This document shows positions 1 to 13,626 of a DNA stretch of 64,000 nt, piece by piece. The translations under genes and the position numbers were made by a program. How positions within the stretch are numbered: position 1 is the stretch's first letter; every line of letters starts with the position of its first letter. Below the pieces are notes generated by a model, which made no database searches, had not been told where the DNA came from, and was given only the letters and a program-made list of their open reading frames with translations. The stretch is from Epiperipatus broadwayi (Eukaryota > Onychophora > Udeonychophora > Euonychophora > Peripatidae): NCBI GenBank assembly GCA_028023455.1, contig JAQFVV010006739.1, positions 274,629 through 338,628 of the forward strand, read 5' to 3'.

Positions 1-411
1 AAAATTGCTTGGAAAAGGGGTGTTACATTGAATAATTTATTGAATAATACAAAGGAAGTTTTTGATAGAAAGACTATTCCTGGTATGGTATATTTTATTC
101 CTTGTTTATTTTGTAAGAAGGTTTACATAGGTCAGAGTAGTTTGAGTTTAAATGAAAGAGTAAAGGTTCATAAAAGTAGAGTTAAAAATAGATATCTTAG
201 TTCTGCTTTGTATGTCCATGAAAAAGATACAGGCCACACTATTGATTTTGATGAAGCTAAGGTTGTCTTCTTTGAGAGAAATGAAATCAAAAGAAGAATT
301 AAAGAGTCTTTATTATTGAAAATTTATGATTCTGAAGCAATTAACTTATTTAAGAGTTCTTTTAATATTAAGGGTGGATGGGAAGTGAATGGATTTGTGG
401 GTAGTTTTTAA
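1..411 (+). CDS. Penelope-like element, C-terminal GIY-YIG endonuclease (5' partial)
   Basis: The frame is open from base 1 to a TAA at 409-411, so the window cuts into a longer ORF; the first in-frame start-like codon is only a TTG at 28, and I do not read it as a true start. The first residues (KIAWKRG, then a NNLLNNT stretch) match the segment linking reverse transcriptase to endonuclease in Penelope-like elements. Next come a GMVYFIPC segment, the C-x2-C pair, KKVYIGQS (the YIG half of GIY-YIG), an arginine-containing NERVKVHKS helix, an H-x4-H-like region, and FERNEIKRRIKESLLL, which carries the conserved glutamate. GIY-YIG nucleases nick the target DNA that primes reverse transcription. 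No stop codons occur, so this is the best preserved of three family-A copies. The reverse transcriptase would lie upstream of base 1. Family assignment is strong; whether the element is active cannot be judged. Confidence 0.85.
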   Translation, partial: KIAWKRGVTLNNLLNNTKEVFDRKTIPGMVYFIPCLFCKKVYIGQSSLSLNERVKVHKSRVKNRYLSSALYVHEKDTGHTIDFDEAKVVFFERNEIKRRIKESLLLKIYDSEAINLFKSSFNIKGGWEVNGFVGSF

Positions 412-602
412 TAGTATATATAATGTGTGTTTTTTTATTATTTCTTTACACTTGAGAAGTCTGCTTGTAGCAGTGAAACCTTAGGTTGTGTTTTAATATT
501 ATTTTTATTCTGGTCTGGTTTAATTTTAGATTTGGGGTAGTTTTGATTTTATATTGACTAGTTTAGCTTTATGCTTGTAATGTTTATATATATATATATA
601 TA
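412..602 (+). mobile_element. PLE family A 3' end
   Basis: This is the 3' untranslated tail of the PLE above. It is shared with the copies at 60.7 and 63.75 kb, including the block near 451-480 and the terminal block near 550-575 (gactagtttagcttta). It ends in a (TA)n run at 585-602, and the other copies also abut (TA)n, suggesting insertion at TA-rich targets or a TA-rich tail. Confidence 0.75.
446..498 (+). ncRNA. Hammerhead-like motif, degenerate (PLE-A)
   Basis: Downstream of the GIY-YIG stop, the order CTTGAGAAG, a hairpin CTGC-TTGTA-GCAG, GAAAC and a short ACC..GGT inverted pair reproduces the hammerhead layout (core strand, stem II, GAAA, stem III). The first core strand departs from the canonical CTGATGA at central positions, so I read it as a derived or inactive relative. 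It is conserved in all five family-A 3' ends in the window, which argues that the block matters to the element or was fixed in its ancestor. Confidence 0.45.
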
Positions 603-708
603 TCAACTGTAAGTATCCAGTCAATTTCAAATACAATATAGTTTTACATTTTCATTTACTGCACCAGTACTAAAAATTTAAAAATAATAGAGAAATTTTT
701 TTTATGGC

Positions 709-963
709 AAATGCTTTTATTGGCTGTGCACTAAAAAGAAAATAATTATTTCTTCAACCATAATTAGAGTTTTTAAATTCAACTTGAAATAAAAGCATGG
801 GGATTCAGAAATTAATTAAGTCAATCACTATTTTTTATAACAAAGAATTGACTTAATTAATTTCTGGACCTCCCCCATGCTTTTATTTCAAGTTGAATCT
901 AAAAACTCCAATTGTGGTTGAAGAAACAATTTTCTTTTTAGTGCACAATCAACAAAAGCATTT
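709..963. mobile_element. Hairpin (MITE-like) element
   Basis: Two arms of about 118 bp (709-826 and 846-963) are near-perfect inverted complements around a 19-bp loop. The tips are aaatgctttt and aaaagcattt. No open frame is present and no clear target-site duplication is visible. It resembles a palindromic MITE or foldback element. No hammerhead core is seen. Confidence 0.7.
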
Positions 964-1054
964 AACCCCCTTCAGTCATGCAGCATTTTCTGATGTTTTT
1001 CTTTGTCTCACAAATCAGCATAAAATATATGATTAAATGATTACTAAACAGAGC

Positions 1055-1164
1055 AAAACTCTCCATACAGTATTGCCACCTGTGCTAAACAGAGTAATCA
1101 ATGGATTCCAGAAAGCTTGTGCATAAAATCTCTATCTAATGCCTACTCATCCAATATCCCCAGG
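1055..1164. mobile_element. Foldback family B, single truncated arm
   Basis: This is homologous to the outer arm of the family B elements at 28902-29213 and 50398-51034 (shared block ending catccaatatcccca). Homology stops at 1163-1164. In the full copies that is the position complementary to the predicted hammerhead cleavage site. SINE-1 sequence follows immediately. Confidence 0.7.
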
Positions 1165-1222
1165 TTTGCAGGTTCACTTCCTGGCTGATGCTTTGACACA
1201 TAAAAAAATAATAATAATATAA
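1164..1222 (+). mobile_element. SINE-1, 3' fragment
   Basis: This begins inside the tRNA-like T-arm (caggttcacttcctgg, box B-like), continues with the SINE-1 tail block tgacacat, and ends in an A-rich (AAT)n tail. The 5' half of the SINE is missing and is replaced by the family B arm, so this is a chimeric junction. Confidence 0.6.
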
Positions 1223-4200
1223 GAGTGGAATGTTAAGTTTTTAAGGTTGACAGAAACAAAAAAAAAATTGTTCCAAATTCTCATAATGATTCATCTAAGT
1301 CATTTATAAATAAGATTGATACAATGACTTCCTTTTTTAAAATCACAAGAATCATATTTGTGAATTATTTAATAAGATATCAACAAAAATGAATGAAGCA
1401 AAAATATAATAATGATAGTAATAAAAATGCTGGTAAGAATGAGTGAGATTTTAGATATATATATTTCATGAGAAGTAGTATTACTTGTATAAAATAGAAT
1501 GGTGACACAATCTAACCAATGGAAGCATTGAGTTATCGATGCACTTTTTTTGACATACTTCAATATTTGTTTAGATATATTCTTAAAGTTCTATTTCACT
1601 GCCCTTTCTTAAAACTTATGAATAAAGACATTTGTAAAAGATAATTGTTAAATAATTTATCTAAAACAGATAATTTCAAATATATGAGTGTAAGAAATTT
1701 GACATTTGTAGATTAAATTGTATAACTCATTACTTTTATATCAATATTGATGACAGAATAGAAGTAGGATTATTAGAATAAAGAAAAACAATATATAAAA
1801 GAAATCATAGTAGGTTTATTCAAGTTGGATGATAAATTGGGTAGTTTTCACATTTCTGCAGTAAAATTGTTTTAATAAATGAAGAAACAAAATATTTTAG
1901 ATTGTATATGACTGAATCCACATAGGATAACTTTAAGCTTTGTACTTATCCAGTGATGAACTCAAATTATGTTTGTTGGATAAGGAAAAGTTTTTCATAT
2001 CTATATTAGTTATGAATAATCAATATTCAATAATATCTCACACTAGTTTGTAGTATAAGTTTGTTATCTCATCAGAGGGCCCGATACTTTTTCTAATAAA
2101 AATCAGTCTTTTTTTGGTTCCTACATGTCATTAGCTTGTTTACCAAGAAAAATTTATAGTATTGTATGCTCTTGCTATCACATTTCAATTATTTAATTAC
2201 AAATAACTTTAAACTTCAAAATGTCCTATTTTACATGTAAATAAAATGTGATTATGTAAAAGAATGCAAAGTTTTCAAGATAGAGTAATCAATAATGGAG
2301 ACAAATTTAGCAGAGAGAATCCTTATTGCTGATTTTTCATGTGATAACATTTAAAAGAGTCACTTTGGTACAGCAATTTCTTTTATATAGAATTTTAGAC
2401 TTGCATAATCTTATATAAAGATTTCTAAAGTAAAATAATTATAAAAAGAGTACTTTAAAATAACTTATTTCACAAAATCTGGCTCAGTTGCCTTGATTAT
2501 AAATTTACTTATTTAATTACATGAAATAATTGCAATATTAGTAATATAATGACAAAGTACAGTAGTATAATTATAAAGATGAGTATTTACATTTTTTGTA
2601 GATATATGTGTTTGGAATGCAGAGCTTTGCTTGATGTGGATTTCTCAATATCTGAATGCTGAATATATGATGACATTCATAAGTAACATATTGTCAAAGT
2701 CTATGATTAACATAACTGCTTTCAGTGAAATTCATTTTTCTGAGGATGAAAGTTTATTTGAATAAATAGATGGCTGTGATTTATTGTGGTGGGCAGTTTA
2801 ACAAGCAAAATCAGCCTGAATAGTATTGGAATCATGGTGACACCTAGATTAGTATTTTCTAATTTTTAGGAGTATCAATGAAAAACTAATAAAGCCCTCT
2901 ATGTTCATGCTTAAATAATACATTCAGAAATTTAAGTAGAATATTGTTTTTGCATTAGCTTCAATAAAAGTCCAATTTTTTCTTCTTGGAGACTTTAATA
3001 ATAGGATTGTTAAATTAGAGTTCAAAATTAAAGAAAACACAGGTATTGGTTTTAGAATTCAAATAGTTTTTTATATTCAATTTTTTTTTTGCTTAAAGTA
3101 TGTATTGACAATCAGGAATATTTTGATTATATAGAAAAAAAACTGAAAGCATCTACACTTAAAACAATGGAATCTTATGGATTATAATTAGAAGTTAAAA
3201 TGTGAAAGAAATAAGATTGCAGATTAATATGTTTCAAAGTTAAAATGATAGAAGCATTAAAAAGCAGGTTATTTTCCAAACATATTAGTAGAAAATTTTA
3301 CATTCATTCTTTAAAATCAACTGTTTACTCATACTAATTTCAAAAACTATTTAACAGTAAAACTGCCAATTTTATTTTAAACTAGTCATCTTATTAAGAT
3401 ATAGAATTGTGTGAAAAAAATTGATGGATGTGAATAAGATAAAATTTCTTTAAAAATTTGAAGTAAGTATATTTTTTAATTCCTTACAGAAATTCTACTT
3501 GGATCTCTAACACTGATTATATCCATTAGTGGCTGGACTTAAAGGAAGCTTATATCATTCTCTGCCATAAACCCATTAAATCAGAGAATAATAATGATGA
3601 TTATTATGTCAACAATCATATAAAATTTCAGATAAATTTTTAATGATATATTTATCTTATGAACTCATTTAAATTTGGACAGATATTCAACAAATTGAGG
3701 TAAAAAAAATTTTTTTTGTAATTTTAAAAATGAAAATAGTGCTCTGATAAGATAAATGAAAGTGTTTATAAATTTGGTGGTGATGTTAACTTTAATACTA
3801 ATTATTTTTTTTTAGGAAATTTATGAATTTGTACAACTGATCATAATGATTCTTCTAGTGTTCCCGTGTAGAATAAAAACTGCGAAATTATCATGGAATG
3901 TCACTGCTTCCCGCTTTTGCAAAAATATTTTTAGTTTTAATTGTGTAAAACAAGGCAGGCAGTGATAATACTCAACTCAGTATTACAAAGTAGTAATATA
4001 TTGATGAAACTTTAAAGACATATATATCTGTTATGGACACATTATTGTCTGGACCAAAAACAATGACACTGGCAACAGAAATTGATTATTAGAGATCAAT
4101 GAGAAATTCAAACTAGAAGTGCAATCCAAGAGATCAGAAAAATAGTTGAAGTGCTTATGTTGAAAAATGAATAAAAATGTAAAAAATGGTGATTGCATAG

Positions 4201-5165
4201 TAACAACTTTCTGCACACAATAGTGCCACAAAATGGTGGCTATGTGATGTTATAGATAGTGATTGGTTGAGAAATGGAGACAAAATGGTGGGGGAAAAAA
4301 CTAATGAAAGTATGGTAAGTAATGATTTGTGAGAAGCAAAGGTTATGGTTATAAAAATATGAACAAAGAAAATATGAGAGACTTTTGGTTGAAGGTAGTC
4401 ATAAAAAAGATTGCCAATAACTTAGTGTGGTTATAAACAAAAGCATTATAAATATGGTTTTTGTTGCCAGGTAAAATATTAACAAAATATCATTAGTAAA
4501 GATGGGATTTATATGTTGCTTTTATATATTTGGTCAAGATGTATGATTCAGTTAATCAAAAATGGTTTGTTAAATTAAAAAAAAACAGCTGGTTATTTCA
4601 AAAAGTTTATTTAGACTAGATGCAGAGTCTACATAGTAGTATGAGAGAAAGTCTGTTATTTGTGATGGAAAATCAAAAATAAATTGAAACAAAAATTGTT
4701 GTTCAACAAAGGAGGATAATAACTTTCTTATCTGTTTTTAATGACAATAGTCTATAGAACAGTTCATAAGTGGCTCCATATAGATTTGATATGAATTTGA
4801 CATTAATGTAAACTAACCAAAAACATTATCTCAACTTATATGTTGATGTGTGTGTATTTCTTTTCCTATTTAGAAAATGGTCTGCATAATGTTCTTAACA
4901 TTTTGAATGCAACATCTAATGAATGATGAAAAAATCTTGGGTCTTTATCAGATAATGATGGGGAAAAAAAGTCTTCAGCAATTTTTGTCTTAAATTGACA
5001 TCATACTAAAAATACAGATAAATTTAAACATCTTTATTAAGAAAAAATATGGATTTAGATGATGATGTACAACACTATTTCAGAGTGCCACTGACACATT
5101 TAACGTATACAATATTTCATAATTATGATCTAATTACTTCATATAAATTAGTTAAATATTCTTCA
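1223..5165. other. AT-rich DNA, nothing recognised
   Basis: I see only AT-rich, low-complexity sequence with frequent stops in all frames and no convincing element or gene. The short open frames near 1369-1563 and 4031-4231 on the minus strand have no recognisable domain. Confidence 0.5.
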
Positions 5166-5400
5166 TGATTTGCGGTACTAGGAGTGGCAGAATCTGGAGC
5201 CCAAGATCCATGGATTATGGTCCAGACCTATCATTTCCAGTAGTCAAACTTATGAATTCTTGAATAATAAACCATTTTTCTCATGTGTCATAACATCAGG
5301 CGGGAAGCGAACCTGCTAACCCAGGACAACTGCTTGTAAAGCAGCTGTCATTGATCTTTCAACCACCAATGCTTGACTAATAAACCATTTATTATTATTA
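5166..5400 (+). mobile_element. SINE-2, split by a nested SINE-1
   Basis: The body at 5166-5277 matches SINE-2 copies at 23.1, 42.9 and 62.9 kb (ggagtggcagaatctgg near the 5' end, cctatcatttccag near the middle, a cttatgaattcttgaataa 3' block). Its (ATT)n tail resumes at 5378-5400 after the SINE-1 insertion. The 5' part looks tRNA-like (box A-like start, then a degenerate box B), which suggests RNA polymerase III transcription. Confidence 0.65.
5278..5377 (-). mobile_element. SINE-1, nested in SINE-2
   Basis: On the minus strand this has a box A-like start, an anticodon-arm-like hairpin (CTGC, loop TTTACAA, GCAG), a box B-like segment (caggttcgcttccc) and the tail block tgacacatgag. A 13-bp target-site duplication, taataaaccattt, flanks it at 5265-5277 and 5378-5390, showing retrotransposition into the tail of the SINE-2. 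Confidence 0.8.
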
Positions 5401-8400
5401 ATCAGTTGAATATAGAGCTTTTTATTATGCCAAATTTTATAATAGAGAAGTGAGACATGGACCTTCTATTATCATAACATATATAAATATTTTTTTTAAA
5501 TTGCTGTGTTCTGAATATATGATGGCAATACCATAAGATCAACTGTTAGGTATTTCATTTTGCTGATGGCATTAATTGTGAATCAATAATTTTAAAAATT
5601 CATTACCAAAAGATTAGTTACTATGAATTAAATGAAAACTAATAGTTTATATAAAAACAATATATTTAATGATGATCTTAAGTGTGAGGTTCATGAAAAA
5701 GTTAGAACTCATAAAGGTTATTTCAAAGACATTCAACAGGAATGCAGTCAATATGTTAAATACAGATTACAGTGGAGATCTATTACAATTAAGCAAGATA
5801 TTGAAGTTTTTTTTTAAAAAAACTTGGCTGCAGATGAGTTTAAAATATTGTATTGCAAGATGTAAAAAAAATCAGACATATATCACTAATATAGTATGTG
5901 TAGGCATGTTTGTGTTCATGGTTTGGCTTCGCAAAATCATTACAAAATTTATTTTTAACTTTTATTCTTTGTCTCACTTCTTTTTACTTTTTTATGGAAT
6001 TACAATGATTATCCTCATTATTGAAGGCTGCTAATGATGATGAATACTGCCGTTTTATGTCAGAAAATAAAATCTTAACATGAAAATGATAAGAGCAAAT
6101 GCCGCCAAATGTATATTTAAAGTGTAATCAACAAGTTAAGATAATATTGAGCTATGAAAACAATGAGTTGACATAATGAGATAAAAATCTCCAACTGAAG
6201 GGCATATGAAAGCTATCTTTTACAGATGAATATGTAAGATAGTAGAAGTTGCTTGGAAAATTGTAAGGTGAGTTAAAAGTGTGATCAAAGAAGAAAATAC
6301 AAGAATATGATAATATTAACAAAAAACAATAAAATAGATAAGACAGGAAAGAACAAAAGCAAAAAAGTTTTATTAGCATTTAAAAGCATTTTTAAAACCG
6401 ATAGTACTAGGAAGCATAAAAAATTCTCTATTAAGTAGTGAGAATCTTTCCCACTTTCTAGAAAGATAAATAATAATGAGATTATAAGGCAATTACATCT
6501 AACTAAACAAGATTGCTATTAATTAGCAGATTAGATTATTAAAATGTTTTAAAAATAATTTATCATTAATGAAAATGAGAAGCTTTGAGTCGGAAGATAA
6601 TTGACTTTGTAAAAGAAAATATATTATTTACAAAAATAACAAAAGGAGGTGTTGGAATAAATTTTAATTGTTATCATTATGTCAGATAAATGACTTCGAA
6701 CGAAAACATTTAATTGTACTACTTTTTTTCACATTAATAATAGACATTTTTATAGCAGACCTTATATTATTATATTTTTGTAGTTAATCTTTATTTTTTT
6801 TTGCAATCGAATGATCCTGACAATCCATTAATAAAAGTCTTTTAATTATTTTGTGTTTGATTAGAAAGCATTACATTATCGATATCTTGTATATATATAT
6901 TTAAAAAAGAATAATGTCTCTGTCTTCAAAATAAGGATTATTTTGAGATTGAATTGAAAAATGTAAACATTCGCTTGTATATTTAAGGGTGCCCAACAAA
7001 GAGATCATGATCAATCCATGTTAATCATGATATGCTTTTTAAGAGCTCTTGTTTTTTTATTAACCACATTATGATACAAACATTGCATATAAAGAAATGC
7101 TAACTTGTTGTTAAGTACTGTATTTAGCGAATCAATATCTTCAGATTCAAATTATTAAATTAAAAAATACTGAGTCAATAAATATTTTGGTTAATGATTA
7201 TAATAATCCATTTCTTCTTGTAATTATGATTAAAAAGTCTTATTAATACTTATATTTTTAATTTTGTTTCTATTTCATTATAAATGTTCAAATTTTTATA
7301 TGTTTATAAACATTGAAATCAGATTCTAGCATTACTTTTTTCTAATATCAGTACATCCTAATATCATACTATGAAAAAAATGTAGTTCACATTTAAAAAC
7401 ATTGAATAACCCTGACATAGCAAACTTGAAAGTAGGTAAATTATAGCTAACAGGCAACATCAGGTATATCAGTTATAGATAGTGATGGATTGAACACATA
7501 TCTGATAAAAATTAAGTTGGTAGAATGACAATATATCAGCATTAAATCGTTAGCTAATGAAATATTAAAATGCATAAAATGTGTGATACTTAGACAATAT
7601 TAGAACTAAGTTTTAGACTAGTAGCTTTTTTTGTCCTAAGTGGTTATGTTCAGGAGATTTTAAATTTTTATGTATTTTTCCCAGATTTATTAGCATAATG
7701 TAATTAGCATTTTCACTTTTCTGTAATATTTTTATAAAATAATATAAAATATATGTGGTCTTACTTTTAAGCAAATGTCTTCTTTAAGATTTTCTTTTTG
7801 CATTTAATATCAGAAATATAGTGTTTAATATTTTTGTGATAGTATTTTTGTCTATTCATTTTAACCTAGTCTCTATGTTCTACTTTGATTATAATCTATC
7901 CCCAACATATTTAAACCAAGTCATTCAAAGATAGAATTATAATTGATTTGAACTTGTAAATCTTTAAAAAGATTGCTTTTGTTTTTTCAAGCATGTTTGT
8001 ATTTCAAATGCCTTTGCAAGTGTTGTTATAGTATTGGTTCTTATATTTCATCTTTGAGATCCCCATTAGACGATATTCAGGTCTCTTAAATTGTTTTTAT
8101 TAATTTTGGGTTCTCCCCCTTTCTCTCCCTCTCTTTCAATTACACTGTATCTTATGATAACTTTTTGATTTTTTTTTTTTTGTTTGTTCAATTTAGGAAC
8201 CTTTTCTAGAAAATTTTTTTATGATTTCTTTCACTACCATCTACAGTTCATCTGATAATGTTATTCTCAGAAACTATAATATTATCTCTAATTTATAATT
8301 AGAATATTGAACAAATGTAAGTTCTCTTTCAGTTTTACAGTTTTCAGAAATACTGAGTGAGATAATTTACAATTTGCTTCAATTAAAATTTTCAAATAAT

Positions 8401-8453
8401 AGAAATGCAACATATAATGTATTTAATTCATGTATGTTGCTAATGCATACAGC
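5401..8453. other. AT-rich DNA, nothing recognised
   Basis: No element or gene is recognised. Overlapping short frames at 5632-6034 on the plus strand look like chance openings: they have no domain and a composition like the flanks. Confidence 0.45.
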
Positions 8454-10688
8454 CAGCACTTTGGTTATTTACAAAATATATTGGGGGGGGGGGGTGTCTT
8501 ATTAGTAACATTTCTGATTCCCTTCCATTTCCATGTGCATATTGTTCAATAACATTTCCTTCTTTTATTCCCAACTTTCGCATTCCACTAAGCAATCATC
8601 TGAAGCATATCTTGCAAGTTCATCCATAAGCCTGCTCCCATTCCTAAAACATTTTTGGCTTACTTGACCAGTTGGGATATAGATTTGTATTATATTAGTA
8701 TTGAATTGATATCTGTAAAATTATATTGATATCAATTAATCATTCATAGATTTAGTAACAGTCCTCACAGTATCTTTAGTTACAACAAATATCACTATTT
8801 CTTTTTTCAGAAACTGATAGTGTTTTCTTGTTGAAAAAACATTTCATTGAATGGATTTAAAATCTAATTTTCTTTACTATTTCACTTCAGAAAATACACT
8901 ATGAGCAACACCTTAAGTCCTTTTAGTGCATTATTATACTACTTTGTACTAAGTTTGACAATTTCAACTCATTCTCAGATAAGAAACTGTGAAGTATCTC
9001 AAAATTTTCACCTTGGTCTTTTTTGGGACATAGTAACCACAATATTCTTAGACATCTTAAAGATGTTTATGGAACTGTTTTGTAACTCTATGTTTAGTTT
9101 ATTTATTTCTGAAAGAATATCAGATAAGTATGGAAGCTGTTGAAACAATTCACTGTCATAAAAATTTGAATTCAACTCAAAATCATGGTCTCTAAAAAAC
9201 ATTTGAACTCCATGTCTCAATTCAAACAGGCTTGTGAGTACTTATCCTCATGAGAACCACCATAGTTCTGTGTGTAAAAGTAATTTAATATGGTCACTAT
9301 CCATTTCTTTACACAAAGATTTGAATAATCTGGAGTTTGTTGAATTGGCCTTAATACAATTAATAACATTGACAGATTGATTGAGTACTTCCTTCAATGA
9401 ATCTGGGAAGTATTTCAAAGCTAGGCTTTGTGAACATATCAACAACTTCAAGCTATGTGTGGAGTGACTTCTTTGATGTGACTGCATAAATCTGTATAAC
9501 AATCAGACATAGATTTCCCACCATCTGTGCAAATTTCGTAGCAATTGGCCTAATCGATTCATTGAAATAACACTGAATGGATTAAATATGTGCCCAACTT
9601 TATATCTTTCAGTGAGAGGATAGCAAAGCTAAAGATTTTCTTTAAACATGTTATCATTTAAATATAATTACAAGCAAAATTGACAAATTAGAAACATCAG
9701 TGCTTTCATCCATCTGTATTGAATAGAAGGGACTTTTTTTATTCTTTTAAATTTTCCAAGAAACTGCATTGTTTGGGAATGAAATATTGTTAATTTTTTG
9801 GACATAGTTTTCACTAAACGTACATTGAACAGCATATTTGATACAATTAGATATCAAATTTTCAGTGATTGTATGATTTTTACATATTTAGCAATACAAT
9901 AACTTATTCTGTACAATGCTTCAACCACATTCCCATTGACTTTGTTTACACATTGCACATAAAAAAATTAGATTAGAGCTATTTGACAGTCACTGGAAAA
10001 ACTAACAACTTTTTGTTAATAGATTGGATGTTTTGTCTCTCCACAAACAATGCACAGTGATTTGGGACAGTCTTCATTTTCTGTGAATAAAAATCTGTAT
10101 CTCAAATATTCAACAATATTTTCTTTTTTAGTGGAACACTAATATTTTGAGTTTTTTTAATAGTGTTAATTTTATCTCTTGCAAGAACATGCCTATCAGT
10201 CACTGCACCACATTCTCTTGCACTTATAAATCAGCAGACTGCTTCAAAGTACTTGCAGTTGCCAATTCAACAGAATAAATTTCAATACTAACTGTAGGTC
10301 TCTTAAGATTTCCACTTTCCAACTACTTATTTATTTTTAGGCTAGAACAATATCAATAGAAAGTCACTCAAAGTAATGAATAATAGCTAAACATTTCAAA
10401 TTAAGCTCAATTGAACACTAAAATGATGGAATGCTTTCAATCACAGAGATAATTCTGGTGATGAGGGGAGTTACACATGCACAATTGTGATATGGCTAGT
10501 GGTGGGTGCATCTAGTCATAACTTTCATATAAGTTTCTATGCAAACCAAAACTCTACAATTTTATTTTTGTTTTTATCTTTACTCCTTTTTTGGTGTTTT
10601 TCATCATTACCCATATTACTTTCATGTACACCAACTAATCTGTCACATAGCCCTCAGGACTATGCATACCACAGAGTGGGAATCACTG
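8454..10688 (-). mobile_element. hAT DNA transposon relic (ZBED5-like group)
   Basis: Reading on the minus strand, the right end begins at 10688 with CAGTGATTCCCACT, the style of terminal inverted repeat seen in Charlie/ZBED5-type hAT elements, followed by transposase remains. A possible left terminus begins at 8454 (cagcactttggtta, then a G12 run at 8483-8494), but no matching 8-bp target duplication is left, so that boundary is tentative. Confidence 0.55.
8960..10175 (-). pseudogene. hAT transposase pseudogene, ZBED5/FAM200-like
   Basis: Translation across several frames gives an ordered series of family landmarks. From 10175 downward: a BED-type zinc-finger start with CPKSLCIVCGE, a segment ending ISFPNNAVSW, the catalytic-region start SIQMDESTDVSNLSILLV (near 9700), CTDGGKSMSDCY (near 9520), then two short open frames at 9248-9502 and 9008-9220 holding NSRLFKSLCKEMDSDH and LPYLSDILSEINKLNIELQN. 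In hAT transposases these lead through the RNase-H-like catalytic core toward the insertion domain. Frameshifts and stops interrupt it, and I do not identify the C-terminal dimerisation region. It is therefore a dead copy, not a domesticated gene. The family call is strong because five separate motifs appear in the right order; the limits are approximate. Confidence 0.8.
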
Positions 10689-10696
10689 GTATAAAT

Positions 10697-13626
<2,930 letters not shown>

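Noticed and set aside
5632-6034. Overlapping plus-strand frames of 61 and 121 codons
   Set aside because: They have no domain, AT-rich composition equal to the flanks, and overlap each other in different frames.
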